Source: Nitrosovibrio sp. Nv6 (GTDB taxonomy: Bacteria; Pseudomonadota; Gammaproteobacteria; Burkholderiales; Nitrosomonadaceae). Taken from it: 64,000 bases of DNA. The notes beneath the pieces are model-generated. The model was not told the DNA's origin and made no database searches. It saw only the letters and a list, made by a program, of their open reading frames with translations. The DNA lies in assembly GCF_900110495.1 (NCBI RefSeq), contig NZ_FODX01000001.1, positions 868,001 through 932,000 on the forward strand. The letters are read 5' to 3'. The position numbers and the translations under genes were made by a program. This document shows positions 20,112-28,645 of this stretch, in pieces. Each line of letters begins with the position of its first letter. Positions within the stretch are counted from its first letter, which is position 1.

Positions 20112-20296
20112 TTAAACGATGACTTCTAAATGCGGTGGGACAATTCCCTTGGTAAAATTACCTCGGATCATAGCCACCGTGACTATGAATCCTGAGTCAG
20201 GAACCGGGATCGGGTCTCCTGTTGGTCACTTACCTACTGCGTCTTTTAGCGCTTCGCCGAAATCAAAATTGTATGACCACCTGTGACTTTACTCAT
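20112..20296 (-). pseudogene. Decayed small gene (frameshift plus in-frame stop)
   Basis: On the minus strand a GAGGAA RBS precedes ATG 20296 (MSKVTGGHT). Reading then continues only after a one-base shift as FDFGEALKDAVGK, an in-frame TGA, then TGDPIPVPDSGFIVTV and GIVPPHLEVIV to the stop at 20112. The 185-nt length is not a multiple of three. The coherent protein-like pieces suggest a gene of about 60 codons disabled by two mutations. The family is unknown. It would be co-directional with the hypothetical gene 42 bp downstream. Confidence 0.5.
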
Positions 20297-20629
20297 GTTT
20301 GTTCCTCGCAGGCGATGAATCGATGGAGTCGAAGATATATCTGTATGTCGTCTTGAGCCCACAGATCCGACACAATTAACTGTAGGCGCGAGTGCCAGGG
20401 TCATCTGTGCGAAAACGAACATTTCCTGGGGCAGCGCTATCTGTAATTGAAGCGCGCTTCTATTCTATTTCCGCGATTTTTATTCCCTTCGTGAATGGTT
20501 TCATCAAAACATCAAGGAAGATCCGACGCGAGCGGTTTATGATGCATGCTGTACCGTTTCTCGATGCACTGCAGCCTTGCCGCAGCTATAAGGGGCCAAG
20601 AAATTAGATTTATAACTGGAAAAAGATCG
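20297..20629. other. Intergenic region before prmB
   Basis: 333 bp with no supported gene. The prmB frame runs upstream to 20546 without conserved content. No terminator or RNA gene was recognised. Confidence 0.6.
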
Positions 20630-21526
20630 ATGTTTAACCAGGCCAAAACCCAACTCCATACTATTCGCGACGTGCTACGCTTTGCGGTAAGCCGTTTTAA
20701 CGAAGCTGGTCTTTTTTTTGGCCATGGCTCAGCCTCGGCGTACGACGAGGCGGTTTATCTCATTCTCCACACCCTGCACCTTCCGCTCGATCGGCTGGAA
20801 CCTTTCCTCGATGCGCGCCTCACCGCTGAAGAATTGGAGCAGGTATTGGGGATAATCAAACGCCGCACAGTTGAAAAAATTCCTGCCGCCTACCTTACCA
20901 AAGAGGCATGGCTTGGAGACTTCGGTTTTTACGTGGACGAGCGCGTAATCGTCCCGCGCTCCTTCATTGCGGAGCTGCTGAGAAACCGGCTCGTTCCCTG
21001 GGTCGAAGAACCGGATGACGTCAAGTCCGCGCTTGATCTTTGCACTGGTTCCGGATGCCTTGCCATATTGCTTGCTCATGCCTTCCCCAACGCCATGGTA
21101 GACGCCGTAGACATTTCGCATGAGGCGCTCTGTGTCGCGCGGAAGAACGTAGCGGATTACAACCTGGAGGATAGAATCAATATTATTCAATCCGATCTAT
21201 TTTCCGGATTGTCAGGCCGGCGCTACGATCTTGTCATCAGCAATCCGCCTTATGTCAGCGCAGCATCGATGGCGGCACTCCCCGAGGAGTATCGCCACGA
21301 GCCCGATAATGCTCTGGCAAGCGGCAAAGATGGGCTGGAGGCAACGCGAGCAATCCTCCACGAAGCAGCCAGCCATTTAACCGATGAGGGAATGCTAGTG
21401 GTCGAAATCGGCCATAATCGGGATGCTTTGGAACAAGCCTTTCCCAAAACCCCTTTTACCTGGCTCGAAACCAGCGCTGGGGACAAATTTGTTTTCCTGC
21501 TGAAACGAGATCAGCTTCCTCGATAG
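20630..21526 (+). CDS. prmB: Ribosomal protein L3 glutamine N5-methyltransferase
   Basis: SAM-dependent enzyme that methylates a glutamine of ribosomal protein L3. It has a helical N-terminal domain, then a Rossmann methyltransferase domain with the SAM loop LDLCTGSGCLAILLA, the acidic DAVDIS and the catalytic NPPY motif in DLVISNPPYVSAASM. ATG 20630 (MFNQAKTQLHTIRDVLRFAVSRF) matches the PrmB start; upstream ATG 20546 adds 28 unlikely residues. 298 aa. The L3-specific branch is favoured over PrmC by the N-terminal FGHGSASAYDEAVYLILH segment. Confidence 0.92.
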   Translation: MFNQAKTQLHTIRDVLRFAVSRFNEAGLFFGHGSASAYDEAVYLILHTLHLPLDRLEPFLDARLTAEELEQVLGIIKRRTVEKIPAAYLTKEAWLGDFGFYVDERVIVPRSFIAELLRNRLVPWVEEPDDVKSALDLCTGSGCLAILLAHAFPNAMVDAVDISHEALCVARKNVADYNLEDRINIIQSDLFSGLSGRRYDLVISNPPYVSAASMAALPEEYRHEPDNALASGKDGLEATRAILHEAASHLTDEGMLVVEIGHNRDALEQAFPKTPFTWLETSAGDKFVFLLKRDQLPR

Positions 21527-21568
21527 GTACCCGGGAGTTAGCGTGAATCAGGTCATGAATACAGAAAC

Positions 21569-21660
21569 GTCATACCCGGGGGACCGGGTATTCAAGAGGT
21601 GCGAGCGCCCCATTCATTGATTGGTTTTGAGCTGGATTCCGGGTCAAAGCCCGGAATGAC
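21569..21660. repeat. REP-like palindromic repeat, copy 3 (inverted)
   Basis: Same family as the copies at 11253 and 18156, in the opposite orientation: it opens with GTCATACCCGG and closes with GGATTCCGGGTCAAAGCC and CGGAATGAC. A further half-hairpin GGATTCCGGTTCAAACC follows at 21674. It lies between the convergent prmB and rluB genes. Confidence 0.75.
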
Positions 21661-21753
21661 GAATGATTTGGACGGATTCCGGTTCAAACCGGAATAGTAA
21701 ACTGTTTAGCTGATTTCGGATCAACCGGTGGAACCAATTTGCATACTGCGGAA

Positions 21754-22656
21754 TTAATAACCGACCAACTCCAGGAGCCGCTTTATCTCGGCCTCGTCCA
21801 ACTCCATCCATTTTCCGCGTTTCAAGCGTGGGGGCAGGTTTATCGGACCGAAGCGAACTCGCATCAGTCGGCTTACTGTCATCCCCACCTTTTCAAACAT
21901 GCGGCGTACTTCGCGATTCCTGCCTTCCTTCAATATCACGCGATACCAGTGGTTGGAACCCTCCCCACCTTCATCCGACAGGTAATCGAATTTTGCCGGG
22001 CCGTCTTCCAGCTCCACCCCTGTAGTCAATCGTTCCGCTACTTCCGGAGTCAGACGACCCATAATCCGCACCGCATACTCGCGCTCGACTTCGAAGCGCG
22101 GGTGCATCAGCCGGTTCGCCAATTCGCCGTCAGTGGTAAAAATCAGCAGTCCGCTGGTGTTGTAATCCAATCGACCGATAGCTATCCATTTGGATGACCG
22201 CAGTTGCGGCAGCTTATCGAATACTGAAGGACGGTCTTGAGGATCATCGCGGCTGACTATTTCCCCTTCCGGCTTGTGATAAAGCATGACCCGCGGCAGA
22301 CGGCCACTGGACTTGAAATGAATGGTGCGTTTCCCCACCCGAACAATATCTTCGGGCCCAACGCGGTCGCCTATGCCCGCAATCTTTCCGTTGATGGTTG
22401 CCTGTCCGGCAGCGATCAATTCCTCCATTTCACGGCGCGAGCCCAACCCGGCTTGCGCCAGAAGTTTATGCAGTTTTTGGGTTATAGCCCGCCCAGACGC
22501 GGAGCCGGCATTGGTGCCGGCTGCAGCAGGGATTTTTTTCTTTATTGGTCCAGGCGACGATGGTGATTTCAGCGAAGGCGTTGCCGATTTTCGCGGCTTC
22601 AATGATTTGGAGTGTGGCTTGGAGTGCTTCGGGGACTTCGGTAGGCTGGCTTTCAT
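21754..22656 (-). CDS. rluB: 23S rRNA pseudouridine synthase, RluB type
   Basis: Isomerises uridine (E. coli U2605) in 23S rRNA. A basic, low-complexity N-terminal tail (about residues 1-58, rich in Lys, Ser and Pro) precedes an S4 RNA-binding domain (KLHKLLAQAGLGSRREMEELI) and the RsuA-type catalytic domain. The catalytic Asp lies in IGRLDYNTSGLLIFTTDGELA. The C-terminal GRNREVRRMFEKVGM and RVRFGPINLP favour RluB over RluE/RluF. 300 aa. The gene is monocistronic and convergent with prmB. Confidence 0.9.
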   Translation of the reverse strand: MKASLPKSPKHSKPHSKSLKPRKSATPSLKSPSSPGPIKKKIPAAAGTNAGSASGRAITQKLHKLLAQAGLGSRREMEELIAAGQATINGKIAGIGDRVGPEDIVRVGKRTIHFKSSGRLPRVMLYHKPEGEIVSRDDPQDRPSVFDKLPQLRSSKWIAIGRLDYNTSGLLIFTTDGELANRLMHPRFEVEREYAVRIMGRLTPEVAERLTTGVELEDGPAKFDYLSDEGGEGSNHWYRVILKEGRNREVRRMFEKVGMTVSRLMRVRFGPINLPPRLKRGKWMELDEAEIKRLLELVGY

Positions 22657-22775
22657 CTGAGTCTCACTTCAAGCTTTGCAATGTCTACGTTTATAGCCCG
22701 GCAACGAATAATACAAACGTAATACCGGTGAAAGCCTGTACAGTGGCATACAAAACACGTCAGGGTTGATTTGAA

Positions 22776-22805
22776 CTGGATTCCGGGCTCAAGCCAGGAA
22801 TGACG
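22776..22805. repeat. REP-like palindromic repeat, partial copy 4
   Basis: A single half-element, CTGGATTCCGGGCTCAAGCC then AGGAATGACG, matching the end of copy 3. It lies just beyond the recR stop. Confidence 0.6.
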
Positions 22806-22817
22806 ATAAAATAATTT

Positions 22818-23417
22818 CTAAATCTCTCTCCGCTCGAACACGGCCTGCGCCAGTGTACCGCTATCCACGTGTTCCAGCTCGCCGCCGACCGGCAGTCCGC
22901 GCGCAATGCGAGTGATTTTCAGGCTCTTATCATTACTTAGCAGCTCGCTGATATAGTGAGCGGTCGCCTCGCCTTCCACCGTGAAATTGGTAGCCAGCAC
23001 AACTTCCCTTACTACACCGTCCTGAGCCCGCTTCACCAGCCGATCAAGATGAATTTCCCTGGGACCGATACCATCCAATGGCGAAAGTCTGCCCATCAGC
23101 ACGAAATACATACCCTTGTAACAGTGGGCCTGCTCCATCATCAGCAGATCGGCGGGCATCTCAACTACACATAGCGATGCCGCGTCGCGCCGTTGGGAGC
23201 GGCACAACTCGCATATTATGTCTTCGGTGAAGTTATTACATTTCTCGCAATGCCTGATATGCCCCAACGCATAATCAAGCGAATTGGCAAGGCGCTGCGC
23301 GCCGGCGTGATCACGCTGCAACAGGTGATAGGCCATGCGTTGGGCTGATCTGGGACCCACGCCCGGCAGGCAGCGTAAAGCATCGATCAGATCATCGAGG
23401 CTGGTTGGCGCTTTCAC
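22818..23417 (-). CDS. recR: Recombination protein RecR
   Basis: Recombination mediator acting with RecF/RecO to load RecA on gapped DNA. Domains in order: HhH motif ([20 protein letters not shown]), Cys4 zinc finger ([16 protein letters not shown]), Toprim domain ([15 protein letters not shown] to [18 protein letters not shown]) and C-terminal tail ([22 protein letters not shown]). 199 aa is typical. It follows ybaB and dnaX on the same strand, the classical order. Confidence 0.96.
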   Translation of the reverse strand: MKAPTSLDDLIDALRCLPGVGPRSAQRMAYHLLQRDHAGAQRLANSLDYALGHIRHCEKCNNFTEDIICELCRSQRRDAASLCVVEMPADLLMMEQAHCYKGMYFVLMGRLSPLDGIGPREIHLDRLVKRAQDGVVREVVLATNFTVEGEATAHYISELLSNDKSLKITRIARGLPVGGELEHVDSGTLAQAVFERREI

Positions 23418-23531
23418 TTAAGCGAAACAAAGAAATACACTTAAACGCGGATATCCTGTGTGGTGGAAAATAGACGTTGCCGGTGCAGGGAACGTAGGGC
23501 CACTGGAACGGGTTATATCTTCCAGATAAAA

Positions 23532-23858
23532 CTAAAATGGCAGTTTCATCCCTGGCGGCAAAGACAGCCCGGAGGTGAAGCCCGCCATTTTTTCCTGAGT
23601 GGTTGATTCCACCCGCCTCACAGCGTCGTTTACCGCAGCGGCAATCAGATCTTCCAGCATATCCTTATCATCGCCAATGAGGCTGCTGTCAATGTTGACG
23701 CGCTTCACGTCATAGCGGCAAGTCATCACTACTTTGACCATTCCGGCGCCGGATTGCCCTTCCACTTCTATCGAGGCCAGTTTTTCCTGCATGTCTTTCA
23801 TGTTTTCCTGCATTTGCTGAGCCTGTTTCATCAGATTGCCCAAACCGCCTTTCATCAT
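23532..23858 (-). CDS. YbaB/EbfC family nucleoid-associated protein
   Basis: 108-aa DNA-binding protein forming tweezer-like dimers. It has the Met/Gln-rich helix [33 protein letters not shown] and the core [40 protein letters not shown]. It lies 11 bp after dnaX and before recR, the standard dnaX-ybaB-recR operon. Confidence 0.95.
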   Translation of the reverse strand: MMKGGLGNLMKQAQQMQENMKDMQEKLASIEVEGQSGAGMVKVVMTCRYDVKRVNIDSSLIGDDKDMLEDLIAAAVNDAVRRVESTTQEKMAGFTSGLSLPPGMKLPF

Positions 23859-23869
23859 TTTTTCCTCCG

Positions 23870-25567
23870 CTATTGAATGGGTTTGATCGAAGAAACGATC
23901 AGTTTTGCATCGAAATGCTCCACCATGTCCCGAACAAACGGGTCTGATTCGATGGCCGCAACCGCTTGGGACTGCCTCTCCCGCTTTTCACGATCCTCCA
24001 GCTCCGCGGCTGTATGACCTGTGACGATCCCGACCGAGAACTTCAGCCGAACCGGCTTGCCCAGGTGTTCCCTCAGCGCAGCTTGCATTCTCTCCTGATA
24101 GGCTTTATCCAGCAGGTGCTTATGTATCTCCGGCACACAAAATTCGATTTCGTTCGGTGAAACATTCTTCACTTCACAGTGTTGAGCCAGCATTTTCGTC
24201 ATGCCGCTCAACTTTAACTGGTTTACCATCGCCACCCAGTCGCTACTGAACGAGTTTATGTCAGCGTCCGGTTCCTCAATTGTTTCTGATGCCGCTGCAA
24301 TCTCTACTGTCCTGTGTGTATTTGGTATTTTTTGTGTATTTGGTATCTCCACGGTCGGCCCGGCCTTTGCGCTCTCCGCAGCCCGTGAAGTCTTTGGGAC
24401 TGAGGGCGAGGGGAGATTTATCCTTGCCTCGGGCCTCCCCTCCGCTTCCGATACGTTCGATATGCTCTCCGGCATGAAAGCCAGCATTCGCATCAGCGCC
24501 ATCGTGAAACCGGCGTACTCATCCGGCGCCCGGCTCAAGTCATCCCTGCCCTGTATGGCGATCTGATAGAACAACTGAATATCTTCCGGCATGAATATTT
24601 TCGCCAGTGCGAAAACCTCCTCGCGCTCCGGGGTATCCTCTCCGATGGCTTCCGGCACGATTTGCGCCAGAGCAAGACGATGTAATAACGTTGCCAGATC
24701 CTGTAACGCCGCATCAAATGATAGACTGCGGGTCTCCATCGCATCGGCAATCGCCAGCATGCGGGCGCCTTCTTTTTGTGCGAGCGCATACAACAGATCA
24801 TAAAGATAGCTCTGATCAATAGCACCGAGCATGTCGCGCACCCCGGTTTCTTCTATCTTGCCCTCTCCGAAAGCAATCGCCTGATCCAGAATGCTCAAGG
24901 CGTCACGCATACTTCCCTGCGCAGAACGCGCCAGCAACTGTAACGATGCCGCATCGCAACTTATATGCTCCTGTTCCAGCACATGCTTGAGATGCGCAGC
25001 GATCAGCGGCAGCGGAATCTGCTTCAGGTTGAATTGCAGACAACGAGATAGAACGGTTACGGGAATCTTCTGCGGATCTGTGGTGGCGAGGATGAATTTG
25101 ACGTGTTCCGGCGGCTCTTCCAGGGTCTTCAGCATGGCATTGAAAGCCGATTTGGAGAGCATGTGTACTTCATCAATAATATAAATTTTGTAGCGGGCTA
25201 CTGTAGGGGCGTAGAGTGCGTTTTCCAGCAGTTCACGCATCTTTTCCACTTGCGTATTTGAAGCGGCATCCATCTCGATCAAATCCACGAAACGGCCACA
25301 GTCAATTTCGGTACAGGCGGTGCATCCGCCGCAAGGTGCTGGCGTAACGCCTGTCTGACAGTTGAGAGCCTTGGCTAAAATACGCGCAATAGTCGTCTTG
25401 CCGATGCCGCGTGTGCCGGTAAACAGATATGCATGATGCAACCGCCTTTGTTCAAGCGCATTGGTAAGCGCTCTTACCACGTGATCCTGTCCGGTCAGTT
25501 CGGAAAAGCGCTTTGGGCGCCATTTGCGGGCAAGAACCTGAGTCTGGGACACGATATTGAACAACAA
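23870..25567 (-). CDS. dnaX: DNA polymerase III subunits gamma/tau
   Basis: Clamp-loader ATPase of the replicative polymerase. It opens [23 protein letters not shown] and has Walker A ([14 protein letters not shown]), a four-Cys zinc module ([21 protein letters not shown]), Walker B (IIDEVHML) and sensor 1 (ATTDPQKIP). The C-terminal part (about residues 360-565) holds a Ser/Ala/Pro linker and the tau-specific domain. At 565 aa it can supply tau; whether a short gamma form is made by frameshifting was not established. The start could be an internal codon close to [11 protein letters not shown]. The SRP RNA gene lies directly upstream. Confidence 0.95.
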   Translation of the reverse strand: MLFNIVSQTQVLARKWRPKRFSELTGQDHVVRALTNALEQRRLHHAYLFTGTRGIGKTTIARILAKALNCQTGVTPAPCGGCTACTEIDCGRFVDLIEMDAASNTQVEKMRELLENALYAPTVARYKIYIIDEVHMLSKSAFNAMLKTLEEPPEHVKFILATTDPQKIPVTVLSRCLQFNLKQIPLPLIAAHLKHVLEQEHISCDAASLQLLARSAQGSMRDALSILDQAIAFGEGKIEETGVRDMLGAIDQSYLYDLLYALAQKEGARMLAIADAMETRSLSFDAALQDLATLLHRLALAQIVPEAIGEDTPEREEVFALAKIFMPEDIQLFYQIAIQGRDDLSRAPDEYAGFTMALMRMLAFMPESISNVSEAEGRPEARINLPSPSVPKTSRAAESAKAGPTVEIPNTQKIPNTHRTVEIAAASETIEEPDADINSFSSDWVAMVNQLKLSGMTKMLAQHCEVKNVSPNEIEFCVPEIHKHLLDKAYQERMQAALREHLGKPVRLKFSVGIVTGHTAAELEDREKRERQSQAVAAIESDPFVRDMVEHFDAKLIVSSIKPIQ

Positions 25568-25703
25568 CTATTTTAGATTGAATTCGAAGGCTGAAAAGAA
25601 CGCAGGATTTGTTCTGTTTAACAATCTCGAGATGGAGTAGAACCGGCTTGAGGCCGACTCCACCCAAATCACCCATCTGCACCATTTACCTGCAAACAAA
25701 GGG

Positions 25704-25801
25704 GTGGCGAGCCTGACCCCCGGCACTTGCAGAATATAGCTGTGGCTGCTTCCTTCCGGACCTGACCAGGTTCACTACTATGCAATGCGGGGAGGCCCGC
25801 C
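25704..25801 (-). ncRNA. ffs: 4.5S/SRP RNA, small bacterial form
   Basis: RNA component of the signal recognition particle that binds Ffh. Read on the minus strand it starts GGCGGGCCTCCCCGCATTGC, has the conserved apical region AGGTCCGGAAGGAAGCAGCC (tetraloop GGAA with the symmetric and asymmetric loops) and closes with GGGGGTCAGGCTCGCCACC, pairing with the 5' end. About 98 nt. The position upstream of dnaX is common in proteobacteria. Confidence 0.93.
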
Positions 25802-26512
25802 ATAAAAGCTGAAAATCAAGCAACGCCAAGATAAAATTATAACATGTAGGCGGCGGCCTTAATCCTGCTTATACAGCAGTAATCCGGCAAAATCCGCATC
25901 CTTTTTTGCTCAGCGCCGACAATTCCTCGCCATTCTCTAGACATCGAGATCATGGTAGGAGAGCACCAAAGCTGACACATCATCAATAACATGACGCATC
26001 GATGATAGCGCCCCGAAATTCGAACGGCAAAAGAATCCTGGGCCTGAGAGCGCAGGGAGTCCGAATTCCAATCAAAACGCTACTGGCCTCGATCCCGTTC
26101 TCGTCGGTAGCACGCGACGCCTACCTGCAATTTTGCCAAATGGTAATGCCGTCCAGCGATTTCTTCTATTCAGTGGACTACTTCGCTGCACAGCCCGCAA
26201 TGTTAGCAATGGTCTTTACGGCAGGTATACGGAAAGGGGCAATCAAAACGGCTTTCCGACTTTTAGCACAGGAATCAGAATTTAGCCACAATTCCAATTG
26301 CTGCTAATGACTAAATGGCCGTTACGTCCTAAGCCGATTGAAAAGATTATCCGGAATATTGCATCTGAAAATAATGCGCTTATGCAGGTGATACGATAGA
26401 TTTGGATGGGATTTTTAGCAACATGTGGGCTTATATTTGCTGCTTCCGCCGCTACGCGCGACTCCGCCCCTGCGTTTAGCAGAGGCGGAGCGGTCACAGC
26501 TACAACTCAGAC
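25802..26512. other. Intergenic region between ffs and amoC
   Basis: 711 bp without a supported gene. A 101-codon plus-strand frame (26002-26307) has no RBS or family features. A minus-strand stretch ending near 25948 reads VIDDVSALVLSYHDLDV-stop, a possible gene scrap, but it has stops close upstream. It contains the amoC hairpin at 26463-26489. Confidence 0.6.
26463..26489 (-). terminator. Hairpin downstream of amoC
   Basis: Strong stem-loop 23 bp after the amoC stop: 11-bp arms TCCGCCTCTGC and GCAGGGGCGGA around TAAAC, with one G-T pair. No U-tract follows, so it may stabilise the mRNA 3' end or act as a weak terminator rather than a classical intrinsic one. Confidence 0.55.
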
Positions 26513-27331
26513 TTAGATAACGTCATCTAGAATAGCTCTACTTTGGTTGTTCCACTGCACATCCAAAAGGTTCGAAAAGCGTGCGATGATTTGTACTGCA
26601 ACACCGCCCGCAAACAGAGCCGCCCAGGCCAATACTACGAAGCCCCAGTGCAACGGTGCGCTGAAGAGTTCTTCCATGAACCAGAAGGCGTGCCCCCATT
26701 CGTTAAGACCCACGTTCGGCAGACTCATCAGGGGACCGGCAATAGCCATTACCAAGGGAAACGATGTGCCTTTTGCATATAGCGGCAACCTGGTGGTTGC
26801 ATACAGAAAAGACGCAACGCCCATGATGATGTACATCGGGAACGAGCCATAGAAAAGCGGAATATGGCTTGGCGTGAAACTGGTATCACGAATGATCACC
26901 TGATGCCATGAGGCGTCTTGCTCCGTAAAGAAACTTGACCCCCAATACACAGCGAACAAGTAAACACCCAGCCACATGAGAAAATAAAAGTACCGCTTGA
27001 TTTCCTTCTTCACCGGTAAGTTGGCCAGTTGCTCCTTGGTGTCGCGTGTCTTCCATACCCAGCCCCATACGACCAGCGCTACAACGGGCCAGAGCATCAT
27101 TTGAAAACGCCATAGACCCATCCAGATCTGTTCGAACTCGGGCTCCATTGAGTCCATTCCGTGTGAATAGGCATAGGTGCGCTGGAACCAGACCCAGAAT
27201 ATCGCTATCCCCAAAATGGGTAACAGCCCCAATTTGTAATACTTTGAGTCATACCATTCCGATATATCGTAGGAAGTATTATTCGCCTTCGCTTGATCTA
27301 CCGCTTTGTTACCAAGTGTAGTTGTTGACAT
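26513..27331 (-). CDS. amoC: Ammonia monooxygenase subunit C, stand-alone copy
   Basis: Membrane subunit of ammonia monooxygenase, which oxidises ammonia to hydroxylamine. The 272-aa protein has the AmoC hallmarks [69 protein letters not shown] and [20 protein letters not shown], including the Asp/His-rich metal-site segment. Six membrane helices are apparent. ATG 27331 with GGAGTTG 5 nt upstream is chosen over an in-frame TTG two codons earlier. No amoA or amoB adjoins it, so it is a singleton copy. In Nitrosomonas europaea the singleton amoC is reported to be sigma-E dependent, and the upstream modules here fit that. Confidence 0.96.
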   Translation of the reverse strand: MSTTTLGNKAVDQAKANNTSYDISEWYDSKYYKLGLLPILGIAIFWVWFQRTYAYSHGMDSMEPEFEQIWMGLWRFQMMLWPVVALVVWGWVWKTRDTKEQLANLPVKKEIKRYFYFLMWLGVYLFAVYWGSSFFTEQDASWHQVIIRDTSFTPSHIPLFYGSFPMYIIMGVASFLYATTRLPLYAKGTSFPLVMAIAGPLMSLPNVGLNEWGHAFWFMEELFSAPLHWGFVVLAWAALFAGGVAVQIIARFSNLLDVQWNNQSRAILDDVI

Positions 27332-27397
27332 TGCCAACTCCTATTCTAATCAATTACTTACAGCTAACAAAAATCGTATATAAACTACCAGTGCGAC

Positions 27398-27426
27398 TTA
27401 GATCAAATAAATTTCAATATGGTTCC
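27398..27426 (-). promoter_or_regulatory. Sigma-E-like promoter, module A (proximal to amoC)
   Basis: Read leftwards: GGAACC(A), a 17-bp spacer, then TCTAA, followed by the leader element ACTGGTAG and, 60 nt from the predicted start, GGAGTTG and the amoC ATG. It differs from modules B and C by a weaker -35 and a spacer one base longer. Confidence 0.55.
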
Positions 27427-27476
27427 AGGATTTCTTCAGCATCCACCTGATTCCCATTCGGGATAATGAAAATCAT
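27414..27476 (-). CDS. Micro-ORF 1 in the amoC leader (20 codons)
   Basis: Begins with ATG 27476 preceded by GGAGTTA at the same spacing as amoC's own GGAGTTG. It encodes a 20-residue peptide starting MIFIIPNGNQVDAEE and ends at 27414, overlapping the -35 of module A. It could be a leader peptide or the decayed start of a former amoC copy. Translation is unproven. Confidence 0.35.
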   Translation of the reverse strand: MIFIIPNGNQVDAEEILEPY

Positions 27477-27528
27477 CGTTAACTCCTGCGAGATTAATAA
27501 AAATCGATACATAAGCTACCAGTTTTGC

Positions 27529-27556
27529 TTAGACTTAATTAATTCACAAAAGTTCC
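27529..27556 (-). promoter_or_regulatory. Sigma-E-like promoter, module B
   Basis: GGAACTT, 16-bp spacer, TCTAA: a full match to the enterobacterial RpoE consensus. The ACTGGTAG element follows at the predicted start and GGAGTTA-ATG comes 46 nt further on. About 80 % similar to module A over the leader. Confidence 0.65.
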
Positions 27557-27622
27557 AGCCGCGGTCGACACTGAACGGTGATTCTTTTCTTGTAACCGGT
27601 GATTTCCGATTGTCGTTACCAT
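27539..27622 (-). CDS. Micro-ORF 2 in the amoC leader (27 codons)
   Basis: ATG 27622 is preceded by GGAGCTG. The peptide opens MVTTIGNHRLQ, which lines up with the AmoC start [13 protein letters not shown]. This favours a remnant of a duplicated amoC 5' end, though a translated leader peptide is possible. It ends TAA at 27539, inside module B. Confidence 0.35.
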   Translation of the reverse strand: MVTTIGNHRLQEKNHRSVSTAAGTFVN

Positions 27623-27686
27623 TTATCAGCTCCTGTTCAATAATCAAGAAATGCTTGGATTGTTCCCAAGGGACTACCAGTCCTCA

Positions 27687-27714
27687 TTTGACTCAGCCTC
27701 TTCAATAAAGTTCC
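27687..27714 (-). promoter_or_regulatory. Sigma-E-like promoter, module C (distal)
   Basis: GGAACTT, 16-bp spacer, TCAAA, followed by ACTGGTAG and then GGAGCTG-ATG of micro-ORF 2. The -35 is identical to module B. It lies about 158 bp upstream of module B by the ACTGGTAG element. Confidence 0.55.
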
Positions 27715-27984
27715 CTATTCACGCAATACGAGTTGCGGTGATATCTGCCGGCGGATTTGGTCAGCCGCAGTCTACAATCAGTCGGCAGGGTCTTTTTCGC
27801 TTCGTATCATCCGCATAGCTATCGGGCTCGTGCATTAGGTAGAGTTCTGTCCTGCGTCTCCCCTGACCATCCCTATCTCTATCCCGCTTCCTCACCGGGC
27901 ACCTCATGCAGTCTCTTCGAGTCGTTTGCTGCGATCAATTACGGCGGGACAGCGCCCGAAGTCGCCTCATGCTGGGCGCACAAG
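27715..27984. other. Intergenic region upstream of the amoC leader
   Basis: 270 bp between module C and the tRNA terminator. No gene or further leader copy was recognised. Confidence 0.5.
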
Positions 27985-28020
27985 AAAAAAGCCATTGATC
28001 ATGTTTAATGATCAATGGCT
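27985..28020 (-). terminator. Intrinsic terminator of tRNA-fMet
   Basis: Minus-strand hairpin GCCATTGATCA - TTAAACA - TGATCAATGGC followed directly by TTTTTTC. It begins about 10 nt after the CCA end of the tRNA. Confidence 0.85.
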
Positions 28021-28028
28021 TGATGACT

Positions 28029-28105
<77 letters not shown>

Positions 28106-28645
28106 TCAGAGGGTGCAATTATAGAAGGAGAGTGTGTCAAGGGTCAAATATTATTCCCTTGTAAGCTCTGGTCCAGGCAGTTTCCTTGGCTACCTCGGAC
28201 ATTCGACAGGTGCCTTGCTGATAAGGATTTTCCTGGTTTTAGTTGCCGGAGCAGGTCTCGCAATGATGTAGAAAATGAATTTTCCATATATCATCCCATC
28301 CGGGTTTGCATAGTCCTCCGCGAGCATCTGGACGGCTCCTGCGGCATTGTTGCCGTGCGGAAAAACGGTTTCTCTGCACTAGCTCGCTGCTACCAGACCG
28401 ATGTGTCAACCCTTGGAGTAATAGAGCTAGAACTGCTTCCTGTTTTTCTTATGAGAGTTAGCGCACAGAGGCTCACGTAAAATAGCGGCAAAATATACGC
28501 GATTAAAGCGTGCGTATCTGAATATCGAACGAGGCTCCGACAATTCACTGTTCTCCGACGCAAATCGACCTCGTTATGCTCAGAATTATACGGAGTACCG
28601 GCCAGAGCTTGAGAGGCAGTTTGTCCGGATGAAAATGCAAGCAAT
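28106..28645. other. Region between tRNA-fMet and the GGDEF gene
   Basis: 540 bp without an intact gene. A minus-strand coding-like trace at 28190-28378 is listed separately; an 87-codon minus frame (28390-28653) lies upstream of it, ends at a TAG and shows no known family. Confidence 0.55.
28190..28378 (-). pseudogene. Possible C-terminal gene remnant
   Basis: An open minus-strand frame bounded by stops and lacking a normal start reads RETVFPHGNNAAGAVQMLAE, then DYANPDGMIYGKFIFYIIAR, and ends KILISKAPVECPR. Composition and flow look like real protein, but there is no RBS and the upstream frame is broken by TAG. The family is unknown; it may be a fossil or chance. Confidence 0.25.

Noticed and set aside
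25948..26080. Minus-strand string VIDDVSALVLSYHDLDV resembling a PP2C/SpoIIE C-terminus
   Set aside because: Only a few residues look family-like, a stop lies close upstream in the same frame, and neither neighbouring frame continues the domain.
26002..26307. 101-codon plus-strand frame between ffs and amoC
   Set aside because: No RBS, no recognisable family and unremarkable composition; the facing strand also shows broken frames, so it is probably chance.
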